Positions 1 through 12,000 of a DNA stretch of 64,000 bases are shown here, piece after piece. Positions within the stretch are counted from its first letter, which is position 1. Each line of letters starts with the position of its first letter. Made by a program: the position numbers and the translations under genes. The notes below the pieces were generated by a model. That model saw only the letters and a list, made by a program, of their open reading frames with translations, had not been told where the DNA came from and did not search any database. This DNA comes from Agrypnia vestita (Eukaryota > Arthropoda > Insecta > Trichoptera > Phryganeidae): assembly GCA_016648135.1 (NCBI GenBank), contig JADDOH010011248.1:1-64000 (forward strand). The letters are read 5' to 3'.

Positions 1-390
1 TTTTCTGTACAAATCTACACCGATTGACCGATCTGACCCAAATATTGCATGCGTCTTCTTTAGGACCCGGCGGATAACAAAGACAACTTTTCCCCCCTCC
101 CCTTTGACCCCACGCCCTCAACTGATATATCTGCTGTACAAATCTACACCGTTTGCCGGTGTAGATTTGTGACCCAAATTTTTCATTCTTATTCTTAAGG
201 TCCCGGCGGAATACATAGGCCATAATTCCCTCCTGCATATCACATCCATCCCAGCTTAGATTAAATAGAAACATTGTTTTTATTAGAGTTTTTGCAAAAC
301 AATGAGTCTTTGGGTCCCTCCACAAAATTATTTTTGACTAAATTTTTAACCCGAGCAACGAAGGGTACGAACAGCTTGTTAGAAATAAAA
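1..390 (+). mobile_element. Helitron-like repeat (family A), partial copy
   Basis: It carries the same roughly 110-bp module as 42602-43283 and 63411-63793: CTGTACAAATCTACACCG, then a T/C-rich TCCCCTCCC stretch, then CCCGGCGG. It ends with a degenerate terminal sequence (ACCCGAGCAACGAAGGGT then ACGAACAGCTT). It enters from outside the window. Confidence 0.6.
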
Positions 391-799
391 TTTATATTGT
401 ATTAATTTTAACTGTTAATAGTTTCGGGTATTTTATACGAACTGTATGTATTTCCGAGAAGCGAATCTCGACGTTTCGTTGAATACTTATTCAACTTCAT
501 CAGGAGGACGACCTTTACCTGCGGAGGTGGAAGTCAGACTATTAATTTTATTTTATTAGGAAGCCTTTGACGTTATGCTTAAAGTATTTTTAGATATTTT
601 CAGAAAAAACGTTAGTTAATATCGGTAAGTGCCTATAATCTCAGATCGAAAGATACCAGAGTTCAATAATTTATAAACAAACTTTTCATATATCATCTAA
701 TCTTTTTAAATTTTTCGCATCATCCGAGCTGTTTTATAAAATTGTTAACAAGTTTTTATTGTTTAGATATTTAATTGTTTCATAGATAGAATAATAAAG

Positions 800-880
800 A
801 AAAGATTGCTTAGATGGTTTGGTAATATAGAACGTATGAGCGAGAAAAGGATGATAATGATAATGTACAACGACGAACGT
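800..880 (+). pseudogene. LINE reverse-transcriptase tail fragment
   Basis: The plus frame reads RLLRWFGNIERMSEKRM, the RWFGHVERM motif found after the RT domain in many insect non-LTR elements. Only this scrap remains. Confidence 0.5.
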
Positions 881-1188
881 CTCGCCACCATCGCACGCGG
901 GTCGGACATTAGAAAGAAAGATTTTCCTTTCCAATCGCCGCCGATTAATGATTGACCGTAAATGACACCCGAGATACTCTGGGCCAAAGCTAAATACGAC
1001 ACAGTGGACAAATTGTACTTGCGGTTTCCTGGGAAGGCGGGTGCCGCTTCAATCAAGATTCTCCTGGCTTCGTCGAATCCGGAACAGTTGGTGTGTCTCT
1101 TTCGGAAGGCTAAATGGAACTGAACTTGAACACAAACGAAGAGGAATGTCGGTTCCCATCGAAAAACGACACCTGACATGCATTTCAC
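879..1188 (-). CDS. unidentified ORF in a GC-rich island
   Basis: The minus-strand frame from ATG 1188 reads MKCMSGVVFRWEPTFLFVCV, then SGFDEARRILIEAAPAFPG and LAQSISGVIYGQSLIGG. The stretch 885-1330 is much richer in G+C and CpG than the rest of the window. Other frames are also open here, so coding is not proven, and I recognise no family. The reading frame runs into a LINE fragment below about 880. It may be a truncated gene, the 5' part of a repeat, or non-coding. Confidence 0.25.
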
Positions 1189-1259
1189 CTGTCACTGCGC
1201 GGATTTTTAAAAATTCGAATCCTGGCCAGTGATTGGCGCAGGACACATCAGGCGCCAGC

Positions 1260-1415
1260 CCAACCAATCAAATCTTGGCGCGGCCCGCGCGCGGCGATCA
1301 CGAAACAGATAATATATGAGAGGAGTGTTGAAGGCAGCATGAACACAGGGCGTCCGCGATATACCTAGCACGATCGGATTCTACAAATGAAGGCGTCCCT
1401 ATAAAAAGGGTCTGA
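1260..1415. other. GC-rich intergenic stretch with CCAAT and TATA-like motifs
   Basis: It contains ATTGG at 1230 and CCAATC at 1263, a GGCGCGGCCCGCGCGCGGCG block, and TATAAAAAGG near 1400. It resembles a promoter, but no transcript is identifiable. Confidence 0.25.
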
Positions 1416-1668
1416 GTATGTTATGAGTCTAAAATGTTCAAGCAACCATGACCTAATATCAATAGTTATGGAGATATGCAGTATCTAATTTTGCAATTTT
1501 TTTCAATATTTCTGACTTATTTTTTGCACAAAGTTGAACTATTATTACAGTAACTTATATCGATTATGAAAAATTCATTTGCTTCAATACAACTTAAATA
1601 AAATGACAAAAACCCTGTAAAAAATATTTTTTTCAATTTTCGCAAGGTTTTTATCATTTTATTCGAAC
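1413..1668 (+). repeat. partial copy of the CAGGGTGT-ended palindromic MITE
   Basis: It matches the left part of the full copy at 10563, from the words TTATGAGTCTAAAATGTTC to TTTTTATCATTTTATTCGA; both termini are missing. Confidence 0.7.
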
Positions 1669-1712
1669 ATTGTATGCACGAATTACATATACTAATTCGA
1701 TTGTCTTTCTTA

Positions 1713-1892
1713 GGCCGGCCCCACACTACGCAGATCTTCCGCCGCATCTCCTCCGTCGCGGAACGCCACTACATTTCTTTCAAAACAAATGCGCTTATCA
1801 AACACACTGCGCGGGCGATCGGTCGATCCACTTTGCCGATTTGACGCGACGGAAGAAACGCGGCGGAAGATCCGCGCAGTGTGGTGCCGGCC
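1713..1892. mobile_element. PIF/Harbinger-like MITE, GC-rich TIRs
   Basis: 180 bp with inverted ends GGCCGGCCCCACACT and AGTGTGGTGCCGGCC, followed inwards by GATCTTCCGCCGC inverted. The flanks are TTA on both sides, a TWA target duplication typical of PIF/Harbinger. No coding capacity. Confidence 0.8.
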
Positions 1893-1998
1893 TTAAATGA
1901 AAAGAGGTCTACATATGAGTATATTTGCATAAATATTGGGAATAATTGGGAGTAGGTACTATAATTTTTTTTGACTACACAGAAAAAAAAATGATTAA

Positions 1999-2693
1999 GG
2001 CCCGGTTGTTTCAAGTTCGATCAAAGTAAGCGTTCTTTTAAAGCATAGATTTTTACGTTCTCCACCAATCAGACGATCCGTTTTCGTAAAAATCTATGCT
2101 TTGATCGACCGCTTACTTTGATCGAACTTGAAATAGGGATGGGTAAATGGAAAAAAAATATCGATATATATCGAATCGATATTTTTAAAAAGTATCGAAA
2201 ATAATCGATATACATTGCGAAAAATATATCGATATATCGATATTTATGGATATTATTTTTTCAAAAATAATATATCGATTATCCGAGAAAAAATATCGAT
2301 GACCAAAAAAAGGTCGCTGGAAAAAAAGTTAAAAAATATATTCAAAAAAGGTCGCCGAAAAAAAATATCGATATATCGGAAAAAAATATCGATTTTTCTG
2401 AAAAAAATCGATATTTCAGAAAAAAATATCGATATATCGGTAAAAATATACCGATGACCAGAAAAAAGTGAAAAAAGATACCCAAAAAAAGGTCGCCAGA
2501 AAAAAAATGTAAAAAAGTCGCCAAGAAAAAAAATATCGGTTATACCAGAAAAAAATATCGATATATCAAAAAAAAATCGATATTCGATATATCGCGAAAA
2601 AATATATCGACGATAAATATCGATATTTAAAAAAAATCGATATTTTGATATATCGATATTTTTTACCCATCCTTAACTTGAAACAACCGGGCC
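1999..2693. mobile_element. PIF/Harbinger-like hairpin MITE carrying an insertion
   Basis: The ends are GGCCCGGTTGTTTCAAGTT and its inverse; the target duplication is TAA. The inner hairpin (AAAGCATAGATTTTTACG and inverse) is shared with copies at 44305, 48171 and 59519. Those are about 145-152 bp; this copy is longer only because a hAT-like element sits in its right arm. Confidence 0.85.
2134..2675. mobile_element. hAT-like element made largely of ATCGATAT repeats, nested
   Basis: 542 bp with TIRs TAGGGATGGGTAAA and (inverse) TAAGGATGGGTAAA, flanked by the exact 8-bp duplication ACTTGAAA at 2126-2133 and 2676-2683. Nearly the whole body is short palindromic ATATCGATAT words spaced by runs of A. 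No transposase. Confidence 0.85.
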
Positions 2694-2819
2694 TAAAAAA
2701 GATGATTAACTATTTAAAATATGCGGGAATTCAAACTTGTGCTTGTACGGGATTTGAGAATTCTTCGTATAAATAAAAAAATATCAACAAGCAAGAAAAA
2801 GACGGACGACCCTCAAAAA

Positions 2820-2997
2820 TAAATTTAGGAATATCTGATTCTAAAGTTTGTTATTTTGTTTTTCAGAGATATTAAACGCGATTTTTGTTTTGTTTGTGAA
2901 CTGTCAATGTCATTTTATGCTAACCAGTGCTAACTAACGTATTCGAGATTGGAAATTGTTCGGATTTATAATTATCACTGCCAAATTATAATTTAAA
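2820..2997 (+). promoter_or_regulatory. probable NAGLU promoter / 5' UTR
   Basis: This is the short single-copy interval between the nested transposons ending at 2696 and the NAGLU ATG. No TATA box is obvious. It is inferred only from position; the transcription start cannot be fixed. Confidence 0.4.
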
Positions 2998-3079
2998 ATG
3001 TATTTGAGCATAATTACAAGCCTTTATTATATTATAATTTCGTTTGCGATTTTAAATGTAACAGCTATCAATCTGTCAG
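2998..3079 (+). CDS. Naglu: NAGLU exon 1 (signal peptide)
   Basis: The ATG lies in an AAAATG context. It encodes 27 residues plus one base: a hydrophobic stretch ([17 protein letters not shown]) ending NVTAINLS. The donor is CAG|GTAATA. The translation would route the enzyme into the secretory/lysosomal pathway. Confidence 0.88.
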
Positions 3080-6000
3080 GTAATATATTATGTCGTTTTT
3101 GAATCGCAACGATCATTATATTATATCGGCGACTTTTAAATACTTGGTATTTTACCCTATTGCAGATTCCTTTGGAGATTTGGATCGTGTCCGTTCCAAA
3201 ACGCCAGCTGATGTTCAAACTAAAGCTGCCAGTGATGTTGTGAAGCGCATTTTACCAAAAAAATATGCACTTTTCAAAATATCAGTAGATACAGGTTATT
3301 TAAAAAATGGAAAGGACATGTTTTCGGTTGGTTTTCGAAATCAATTAGTAAATGCATTCAATCTTTAGTGCAGTTTTGAAGATATGTTATTAATAATATT
3401 ATTTTGTTTGAATTAAGTTTTTCTATGTATTACGTTGTAGCTCACAAAAAACAACGAAACTATTGATATTTTTGCCAGTAGTGGAGTGGCGGCTGTATGG
3501 GGTTTTCATTATTACTTAAAAAATTATTGTGGATGTCATATCGGGTGGCAAGTCAAACAACTCAACTTTCCCTCCCATTTACCAGCAGTAAACATAAGTA
3601 TTACTGCTAAAGACAGGTACGCATATTTATTTAAATACATAGTAATAAAAACCGTTATAATTTAATGATTGTACTCTTATTCTGGCATTTGATGTCAGAG
3701 CTTTGACTGGAGTTTGGTCTTTGCACGTAAAATTTGAATTTTGATTGACACAATGTGACGAGAAGACCATTCTACAGAAGTGACGGCGAACTTTTTGGGC
3801 TCGGCATATTAAAATCTTACAAAATACTTAACCCAACTGCTTTCTTTTCATACCTAGGTATGCTCTTGAGCACCGGAGTTGGTGCTGCGGGTTACGTGTT
3901 AATACTAGTGTACGGCCGTTTGGCATTTCGGGTTGAAGCCGGTTGTTTGTCTGCACTTTCCGATTCATAAATATTGAGGCATTGGCCACCTTGTCATCCA
4001 AAACGCTACCACATGAGTCGTAGATTTGCCATTATTGCTTTATAGGAACGGGAAATCAGAAAAATATCGAAAGGTGGGTGACCGAAAGATATAAAGTGGA
4101 TGGTGTTTTAAATAAATGTATTTTTAATGAAAACTTGTCAGTGGAGGCAAGACTAGCATATTAATACATAATAAAGTCAAGGTACCAACACTGAACAAAA
4201 GTAATATTACGATAGGAGATAATTCAGATATAAATGTGTCAAAAAACGAGCAACTTAATACATATATAAAAGCTTACAAAAAAAAACTTTCATTTCTAAT
4301 AAAAACTACCAAAGAAAATTATTATAAAAAAAATTTAGAGTGCAAAAAACGATAGTAAGAGAGTATGGAAAATAATCAATGAGATAATTGATAAAAAACA
4401 ATCAAAAAAAGAATATAAGTATCCTCTCACACGAAAACACTAAGATAAACTGCTCTGAAAATCCCCGTGAAGCGGCAGATATTTTTAATAATTTCTTTGC
4501 CAACGTCGGTAAAAATTTGGCAAAAAAAATTACAAATCCACAGATCACTGACACATCAATTCCAAAAACAACATATACAGAGAATAAATTGGAAAAATAC
4601 TTACCTACCACGATTGAAGAAATTGAACAAATTATTACATCTTTAAAAAGTGGATCAGCACCAGGCTATGACGGATACACGGGGAATATCTTAAAATTTA
4701 TCAAAAAACAAATATCTAAACCTCTAATGCATATAATAAACCTAAGTATAGAAACTGGAATTTTTCCGTCAAACTATAAACGAGCCATTATCTCTCCTAT
4801 ATTTAAATCTGGCAATCCGGAGGAAACTACTAACTACAGACCAATATCTTATATCAAATTTTGGAAAAATTATAGAAAAAATCGTTAAAAAAAGAATATT
4901 TCACTTTCTCAAAATAAACAAAATAATCCATAATAACCAATTTGGTTTCATGGAAAATAAAAATACGCAAGATGCAATAGCTCAATTAACAAATACTGTC
5001 CAAGAATCGCTAGACAAATCTTTTAAATGTATTGGTATTTTCGTGGACCTAAGAAAGGCTTTTGACAGTGTCTCACATAATAAACTAATATTAAAATTAA
5101 AATCTGTTGGTATAAAAGGTACAGCTCTAAGCTGGTTTCAAAGTTATCTACATGAAAGACAACAATGTGTAAAAATTAATGAAACTCTAAGTCAACCCCT
5201 AACCAGCGACTTCGGTATACCCCAGGGGACAGTTCTAGGCCCATTGCTATTTATAATTTACGTTAACGACATCTTCAACCTAAAACTGAACGGAAAAATA
5301 ATATCATACGCTGACGATACTGCGATCATCACGAAAGGAAGCGACTGGGACACAGTTAATACACAAGCGAACAATGACATAAATACGCTAAAATTATGGT
5401 TTGACAACAACTTACTCTCCTTAAATTCCGACAAAACTTACTTTATTCCTTTTTCAATAAAAAAACCGACAATCCCTTCAAATTTACAAATTATTGTACA
5501 TGACACCAACTGCAAAAAAACTAACTGCAATGACAAATGCTCAACCCTAGAATCTAAAAGAGAACTAAAATACCTTGGTGTAATAATAGACCAACACCTA
5601 AAATGGCACAGCCACATTAGCGAGTTGGTCAAAAGAATAAGGAAATGCATATATATGTTCATAAGATTGCGTAACACACTAACCATAGATAATTTAAAAA
5701 TGGTTTATTACGCTTCTGTCCATGCACTACTCCAATATGGAATCATTGGATGGGGAGGGGCGTATAATAACATCATAAACACAGTGAAAGTAATCCAAAG
5801 ATCAATTATAAAAGTAATATTTAAAAAAAGAAAAACCTTCTCTACACAATTACTTTTCTCTAAATTCCAAGTTCCAAAATTAGAGAATGTTTACAAAAAA
5901 ACGTCAATTATACAACTGATTAAAGAAAACATAACTGCTAAATTTGAAAATAACACATCATTAAGATTCAAAAATAATTTTAAAATCCCAAAATATAATA

Positions 6001-9000
6001 CCAAACTGTGTCAACAAAACTACATATATTTGGGCATAAAAAACTTCAATAACCTACCTACAGATATTAAGAAAATCGATGACTTACAACAATTAAAGAA
6101 AAAAATAAACCAACACTTTAGATCGATACAATTTGACAATGCATAACAAGACATATAGCTAAGGAACAAATAAGCCAAATCCAAAATAAACTAATAAAGT
6201 GTAAGCCCCTCACCAAGCACATGAGCAAGTCTCATTTTTGGAGAGGCGAAGCAATAAAATAAAATGTATCTAAGTAGAATGTAATAGACAAATGTATTAT
6301 GATTTAAATGTAGTTTTAATATTAAATAAAAAATAAATAAATAAATAAAAAAAATCCGTTTATGATGGAGTAAATAATGAACAAATTATGAGTGAAAGTA
6401 AAATTGATCTTATAAGGATAGCATAGCGGACAGGATTTAAAACGAATCACTTAGTTCGTTTGGTTAAACGAAACAATTCGATGAGAAGAAAATGGTAACA
6501 AAGATATATAACGCGAGTGATTCAATGAGAAGGAAATGGTAACAAAGATATATAATGTGAGTGATATAGGCACCATAAATAGAGGATCTCTGCAGAGGGC
6601 TTGATGTTATCAGGTACACCATACAGTAGGCGGTCCTGTTAGAAGCCTCAAAAATAACGAGTGTGCATGAGAAGATGTATGAACGCGGATGGGACGAGGG
6701 TTGTGTGTCAGGAGAGAAGAGTGTGGTATTTTATCATCTGCCTATCCCTGCAGAAAACGGTGTGGTTGTTGGTTAGTTAGTTTATATGTTTAAAATTGAG
6801 GAATCCAAAGATATGTATATATATATATATATATTTTTACGCTTCAACAGGCCAAGAGGCCCAATTACAGAAGCGAAACATATCACAAAACACCCAGCCT
6901 TGAGTAAATGACACAGATTAATTGTGACCTTTCGAACCTGTTGTGGGATGTCGAACCCTTGATGTGGGAAACTATTGTCATGCCCACTGGGCCACGAGGG
7001 TCGCCACTTATACGGTGATGTGGACAATTTTAATAACAATTGTTTTTTTTTTTAGGTTTCGTTACTATCAAAATGTTTGCACAACATCCTACAGCTTTGT
7101 ATGGTGGGGCATAGCAGAGTGGAGGCAGCACATTGACTGGATGGCCTTGAACGGAATAAATATTGCTCTCGCTTCACATGGCCAGGAAGCTATATGGGAA
7201 AGGGTTTACAAAAAACTCAATCTTACCGAAGATGAAATTAATCAGCATTTTGCTGGTCCCGCATTTTTATCATGGTACTATTACGTTCCCTCTTTCCTGC
7301 ACAGTAAACTCGCATTATTTGGAGGTGCATTAACCGGGACAGTATAAGATTTTGAAATTTTTTAATGTGGGCTGGGAAATTAAACTGACGAATTTGATAA
7401 TATGTAACAGAAAATACAACTAGCGAATTTGTAAATAAGTGGTTAACTGTGTCGGCGTTTACTTTGTGGAAATCCATTTTTAATGATAATGAACACAACA
7501 CAAACTTTGTTTTTTTTCAATATTTCCTTTTAACAAACAAAAACAAACAATACAGTTTCGTTTAATATATTCAGAAAACCAACACTTACAGACAATATTA
7601 TACACCAATCTTCACACCACCCAATATCACATAAAATGGCAGCATTTCACTCCATGATAACGAGATTAATACTAAGCACTAAGCAAAGAAAATTTTCAAA
7701 GATAACTAAACACAATACATACAAACGTCAAATGTGACGAGGATACTGCTACCATGGGGCAGGATTTACTAGGACCATTTTCGGTCTCTTTTTGATTCGT
7801 GAATTAGGGCATCATAACCAGCGAGTTGGTTAATTGACGGCTTTGGGTGGCCTGGGATGCCGGCGTAAAAATGTTCGGACAAATGTCGGATGAATTTCTT
7901 GATTGATGGGAGTCGTGCTTCTTTATGAAGTAGAGTAATTCTTGTCCAACTGGGCGCCCCGAGCGCGGCTCTGATTGCCCTGTTTTGGAGAATTTGGAGT
8001 TTTTTGATGTTAGATGGTGCAGTGTACCCCCATATTGGGGCCGCGTATGTGAGGATAGGCCTTAAAACGGCCTTGTACAGGAGGAGCTTGTTGTCAGTGG
8101 CCAGTTTGCTATTCCGGCCCATTAGTGGATACATTGCATAGAATGCGCATGTGGCTGATTTTATCTTGTCTGTAACATGTGGGGTGAATGTTAACTTTTT
8201 ATCTAAGGTGACGCCAAGATACTTGACGGTTTTTGTCCATGGGAGTTTTTGTCCAAACATCTTTATGCTCGGCTTGTGAGGCTCTCTACGTCGAGTGAAG
8301 AGGGTAGCTGCGCTTTTGGGGGGATTTATTTCGACGCTCCAGTCAGTGCACCACTTTTCGAGGAGGGTGGCTTGTTTTTGTACCTTTCGTATTTACATCT
8401 GCCTTATAAATTGAAATATGATACCTAAAGGAAGTGGTCGAGTTTATTACAATTATTATTGCAATTAACAAAAAGTTTTTGTAAAAGGTATCAATACTCG
8501 TCCCGCGCATAATGTTAAGAATTACTTTTCAAAATGCATATGGGTCGTTCTCTTTTTTGTTGTAGTTAAACTATCCCTGTCCATTGTCGTGACTAGCGGT
8601 ATTTAAAAATGTTTTTTTTTTTTTAGCGAAATTTAAAATAAATTCCATTTTAAGAAATATTATTAGTAAGTTGTATGGGTTAAGTAAAAATAAAAATAAA
8701 TATGGAGTTCTACAAATTAAACACAAAAACCATAAATAAAAAAATAAAAAAAATACAATTTAAAAATGTTAATTTTTGTTTTGTTTAATAATATAGGTTT
8801 GATGATACCTTCTCGTAATAATACGATCTCAAAAGTTTTAGAAACCGTAAAGAAATGAGGTTTAAATTGTATTTAATAAATAATAAAAAATACATTTGTG
8901 TTGTGACAGAGTTGTTTATTATTGTTGGGATTTTGTACCAATCAAGACAATAAAAAAGAGAATGACTCATATACATTAAATCTTATTAATTTTATGTGCA

Positions 9001-12000
9001 ACTTTCCTATAAAATTAGCTACACACAAAATAAAAACATTTATTTGTATGTTTATGATACAGCTATTGCCCTCGCCCCGAGTCATGACAGCTTTCCACAG
9101 GGAATAGCAAATGTCCGCTTTATTTTAGTACGTAATAAAATACATATTTCATAATTTTGTTTAATTTTTGGATGACAATCTTCTTTCATTATTATTGACT
9201 GTAACAAATAACTGTGTTCTTATTGATGCACCTCCATGCTTATTATAGTATTTATGTTTATCTTGCTTATTATTTGGTTAATGTATTTTCATTTGGGACT
9301 TCCTCTTTCAATTACATTTTTTAGTTCTTCATTGTGTCTGTGAATGTGTCTTATCCATTGGCCCCTTCAATTCTTGGTGGTGTCTTTTGTGGACCTCTCT
9401 TCCCTAGGTCCAGCTTATTCTTTTCATCCTTCTCCAGCATAAAGTCCTAAATGCTTTAAGTCTTTCTCTCTTCAGGTTTCACTTCTTTATAGTGTTACGC
9501 TCCAAATACATATGGGTTTCGACGAGTTGCTTTTTGTCTTTCTGTTTATTTGTGATTTGTTTTTTTTTTTATCTTAACCACTTGTGCGGTCAATCTCTTG
9601 GAAAAAAGTGGGTCAAAAAAAGCCACCCTTTATATCCATAATTTCCTTGTCCCGAAAATACTCGAAGTATTGTAAGATTGTTGCGTTATCATCAAACTGT
9701 AAATTTATAGCGGCAGTCTTGAGATAAGGAAACTTCAGAGGTGGTGCTGGATGATATTCTACATTTATTTCTACAAAATCATTAGGCATATCGACATCCT
9801 CATCTTCTGAGTCGTCAACATCACTATCATCGTCAGATTCCGAAAATTCCTCATCTTCCGATTCACTTATCAATACTTCCTCATCGCTTTCGTAATCTGC
9901 CATTTTGGGCAAGAACTAAAATAAAATAAATAGATAAAAAAATACGTAATACGTATACACGAAAGTTTGAATACACACAACACGATAATACAGCACACAA
10001 ACTAGCTGGGCGACAACTAGCCGGTGACTAATTGTTCTCGAAAGATAAAATTACGACACGTGTCACTCAACGCGCGCGATGAGTTCTCTAGACTGGTGGG
10101 GGAATGACCCCAGCTGGATTCGGACAAATCACTATAAAAAGTTTTGTGTACGATGTGCCCGAATCTAGTTTGGGCAAATCACTGTGTCAGCAAAAGACCT
10201 ACCCGAATTGTATTCGGGCAAATCACTCAAGAGGTTAAAGTTTGTTTTGTCATTTGTTAATCCGATTTGGTATCCAAAGAGCTTGTGACATTGTGATAAT
10301 ACAAATGTATTATTTCAGGCAGCGAATGGGTAACATCCGGGGCTGGGCCGGGCCGCTGAGCCCCCAGTGGCAGCAGCACTCCCTGATTTTGGAACACTTT
10401 GTCATAAAAGCTATGAATGATTTAGGGATAACACCGGTACTTCCTGCTTTTGCGGGTCATGTTCCCAAGGCATTTAAAAGGTAATGAATGTTTAGATCTC
10501 TTTTTTTTACGGTTCTGCATTAATTTATCCATTATTACATCCTTTTTTGATGATCAAATGTACAGGGTGTACTAGAGCTAGCAGCAGAAACTTGGCCGGT
10601 AGATTCCTGGCTATTTTATGAGTCTAAAATGTTCAAGCAACCATGACCTAATATCAATAGTTATGGAGATATGCAAAATCAAAGTTTGCATTTTTTTTCA
10701 ATATTTCTTACTTATTTTTTGCAAAAAGTTGAACTATCATTACAGTAACTTATATTAATTATGAAAAATTTATTTGCTTCAATAAAATTTAAATAAAATG
10801 ATAAAAACCTTGTAAAAAATAACTTTTTTCAATTTTTGAAAGGTTTTTATCATTTTATTCGACTTGTATTAAAGATAATGAATTTTTCATAATCGTCATA
10901 AGTTACTGTAATGATAGTTCAACTTTTTGCAAAAAATAAGTGAGAAATATTGAAAAAAAATGCAAACTTTGATATTGCATATCTCCATAACTATTGATAT
11001 GAGGCCATGGTTGCTTGAACATTTTAGACTCATAACATAGTCAGAAATCTACCTGCGAAGTTTCTGCTGCTAGCGCTGGTACACCCTGTATATTTACATG
11101 GATTTGAAAAAAATAGACAAGCATTTTAAAAAAAAACTTCAGAAAAATAATTTTATAGTGTAGTCTGTTTTTCTTGTAATGAAATGATTCAAATATTGTA
11201 AATATTGATGAAAATCTCTGTTTAGCAATCTGCTTCTAGAGTTGTCAAATAAAAAATTTAAAAACTCTATAATAAAACAATAATAATTCCAATGCACAAG
11301 CATTGCATTGAGTTTCAAAATAAAAATAAAGTATTAATTAAAAATTCTAACACGTTACAAAATATAGAGATCACTAAACAAAGCGAAAACTTTATTGGCA
11401 TTTTAAAATAATGGTGATCAAGTTTATTTCTGATTTGTAATGTTGATCGAATTAAACCAGGCGGAAGTTAAATTGAGTTTATTTAAAATATTGAGTGGCC
11501 GATATGTAAGTTTTTATTATTAACTTTTAAAATATCTTGCAGGCTCTTCCCTGAAGCGGCAATCTCTTCAATTGAACCGTGGAATAATTTCAAAGCTGAA
11601 TATTGCTGTCCTTTGTACTTAGAACCCACTGACCCACTGTTTGGTGTTGTCGGAGAACTTTTCTTAACTGAGGTATAACTCTTTATTTTTCACGTGTTTC
11701 GAAATATATTTCAAATTTCAATATTTTAAAAAGTTGTAAATATATATTCCTTTAGATTATTCTGGAGTTTGGCGCATCTCACGTATACAACAGTGATCCC
11801 TTCAACGAAAATAAACCATCATCGGATGATCCTGAGTTTTTGAAGAACGTTGGAGCTGCTATTTACCAGTCGATGACGAAAGTGGATCCCAATGCTATTT
11901 GGTAAATTAATTATTTGTATTCTTACTGCAGTTTAATTTTTGTGTATGTTTTTTTTGTCTATTTTGCACTGTTATATAGAGGATGAGCGCTGTTTGCGTA

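Larger units (their letters stand above)
4146..6350 (+). mobile_element. 5'-truncated LINE (CR1/Jockey-type)
   Basis: A non-LTR retrotransposon in NAGLU intron 3. The endonuclease part is missing. The pre-RT region begins near 4170, and the sequence ends in a 3' UTR and an (AATA)n tail around 6325-6350. The RT reading frame is broken once between about 4855 and 4950 and open after that. Confidence 0.88.

Noticed and set aside
2215..2524. Open frames of 60-80 codons on both strands (K/I-rich)
   Set aside because: They are the translation of ATATCGATAT/poly(A) repeats in the nested hAT-like element.
3755..3970. 71-codon frame in NAGLU intron 3
   Set aside because: No known motif; it lies between exons 3 and 4, whose phases join directly without it.
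6821..6836. (TA)n microsatellite, also at 22997-23010, 33909-33932 and 57999-58009
   Set aside because: Ordinary simple repeats; not given separate entries.
10242..10318. Coding start upstream of NAGLU exon 5 (in-frame extension)
   Set aside because: The TTTCAG acceptor at 10318 and the W codon split with exon 4 fit the family alignment; the upstream part is intron.
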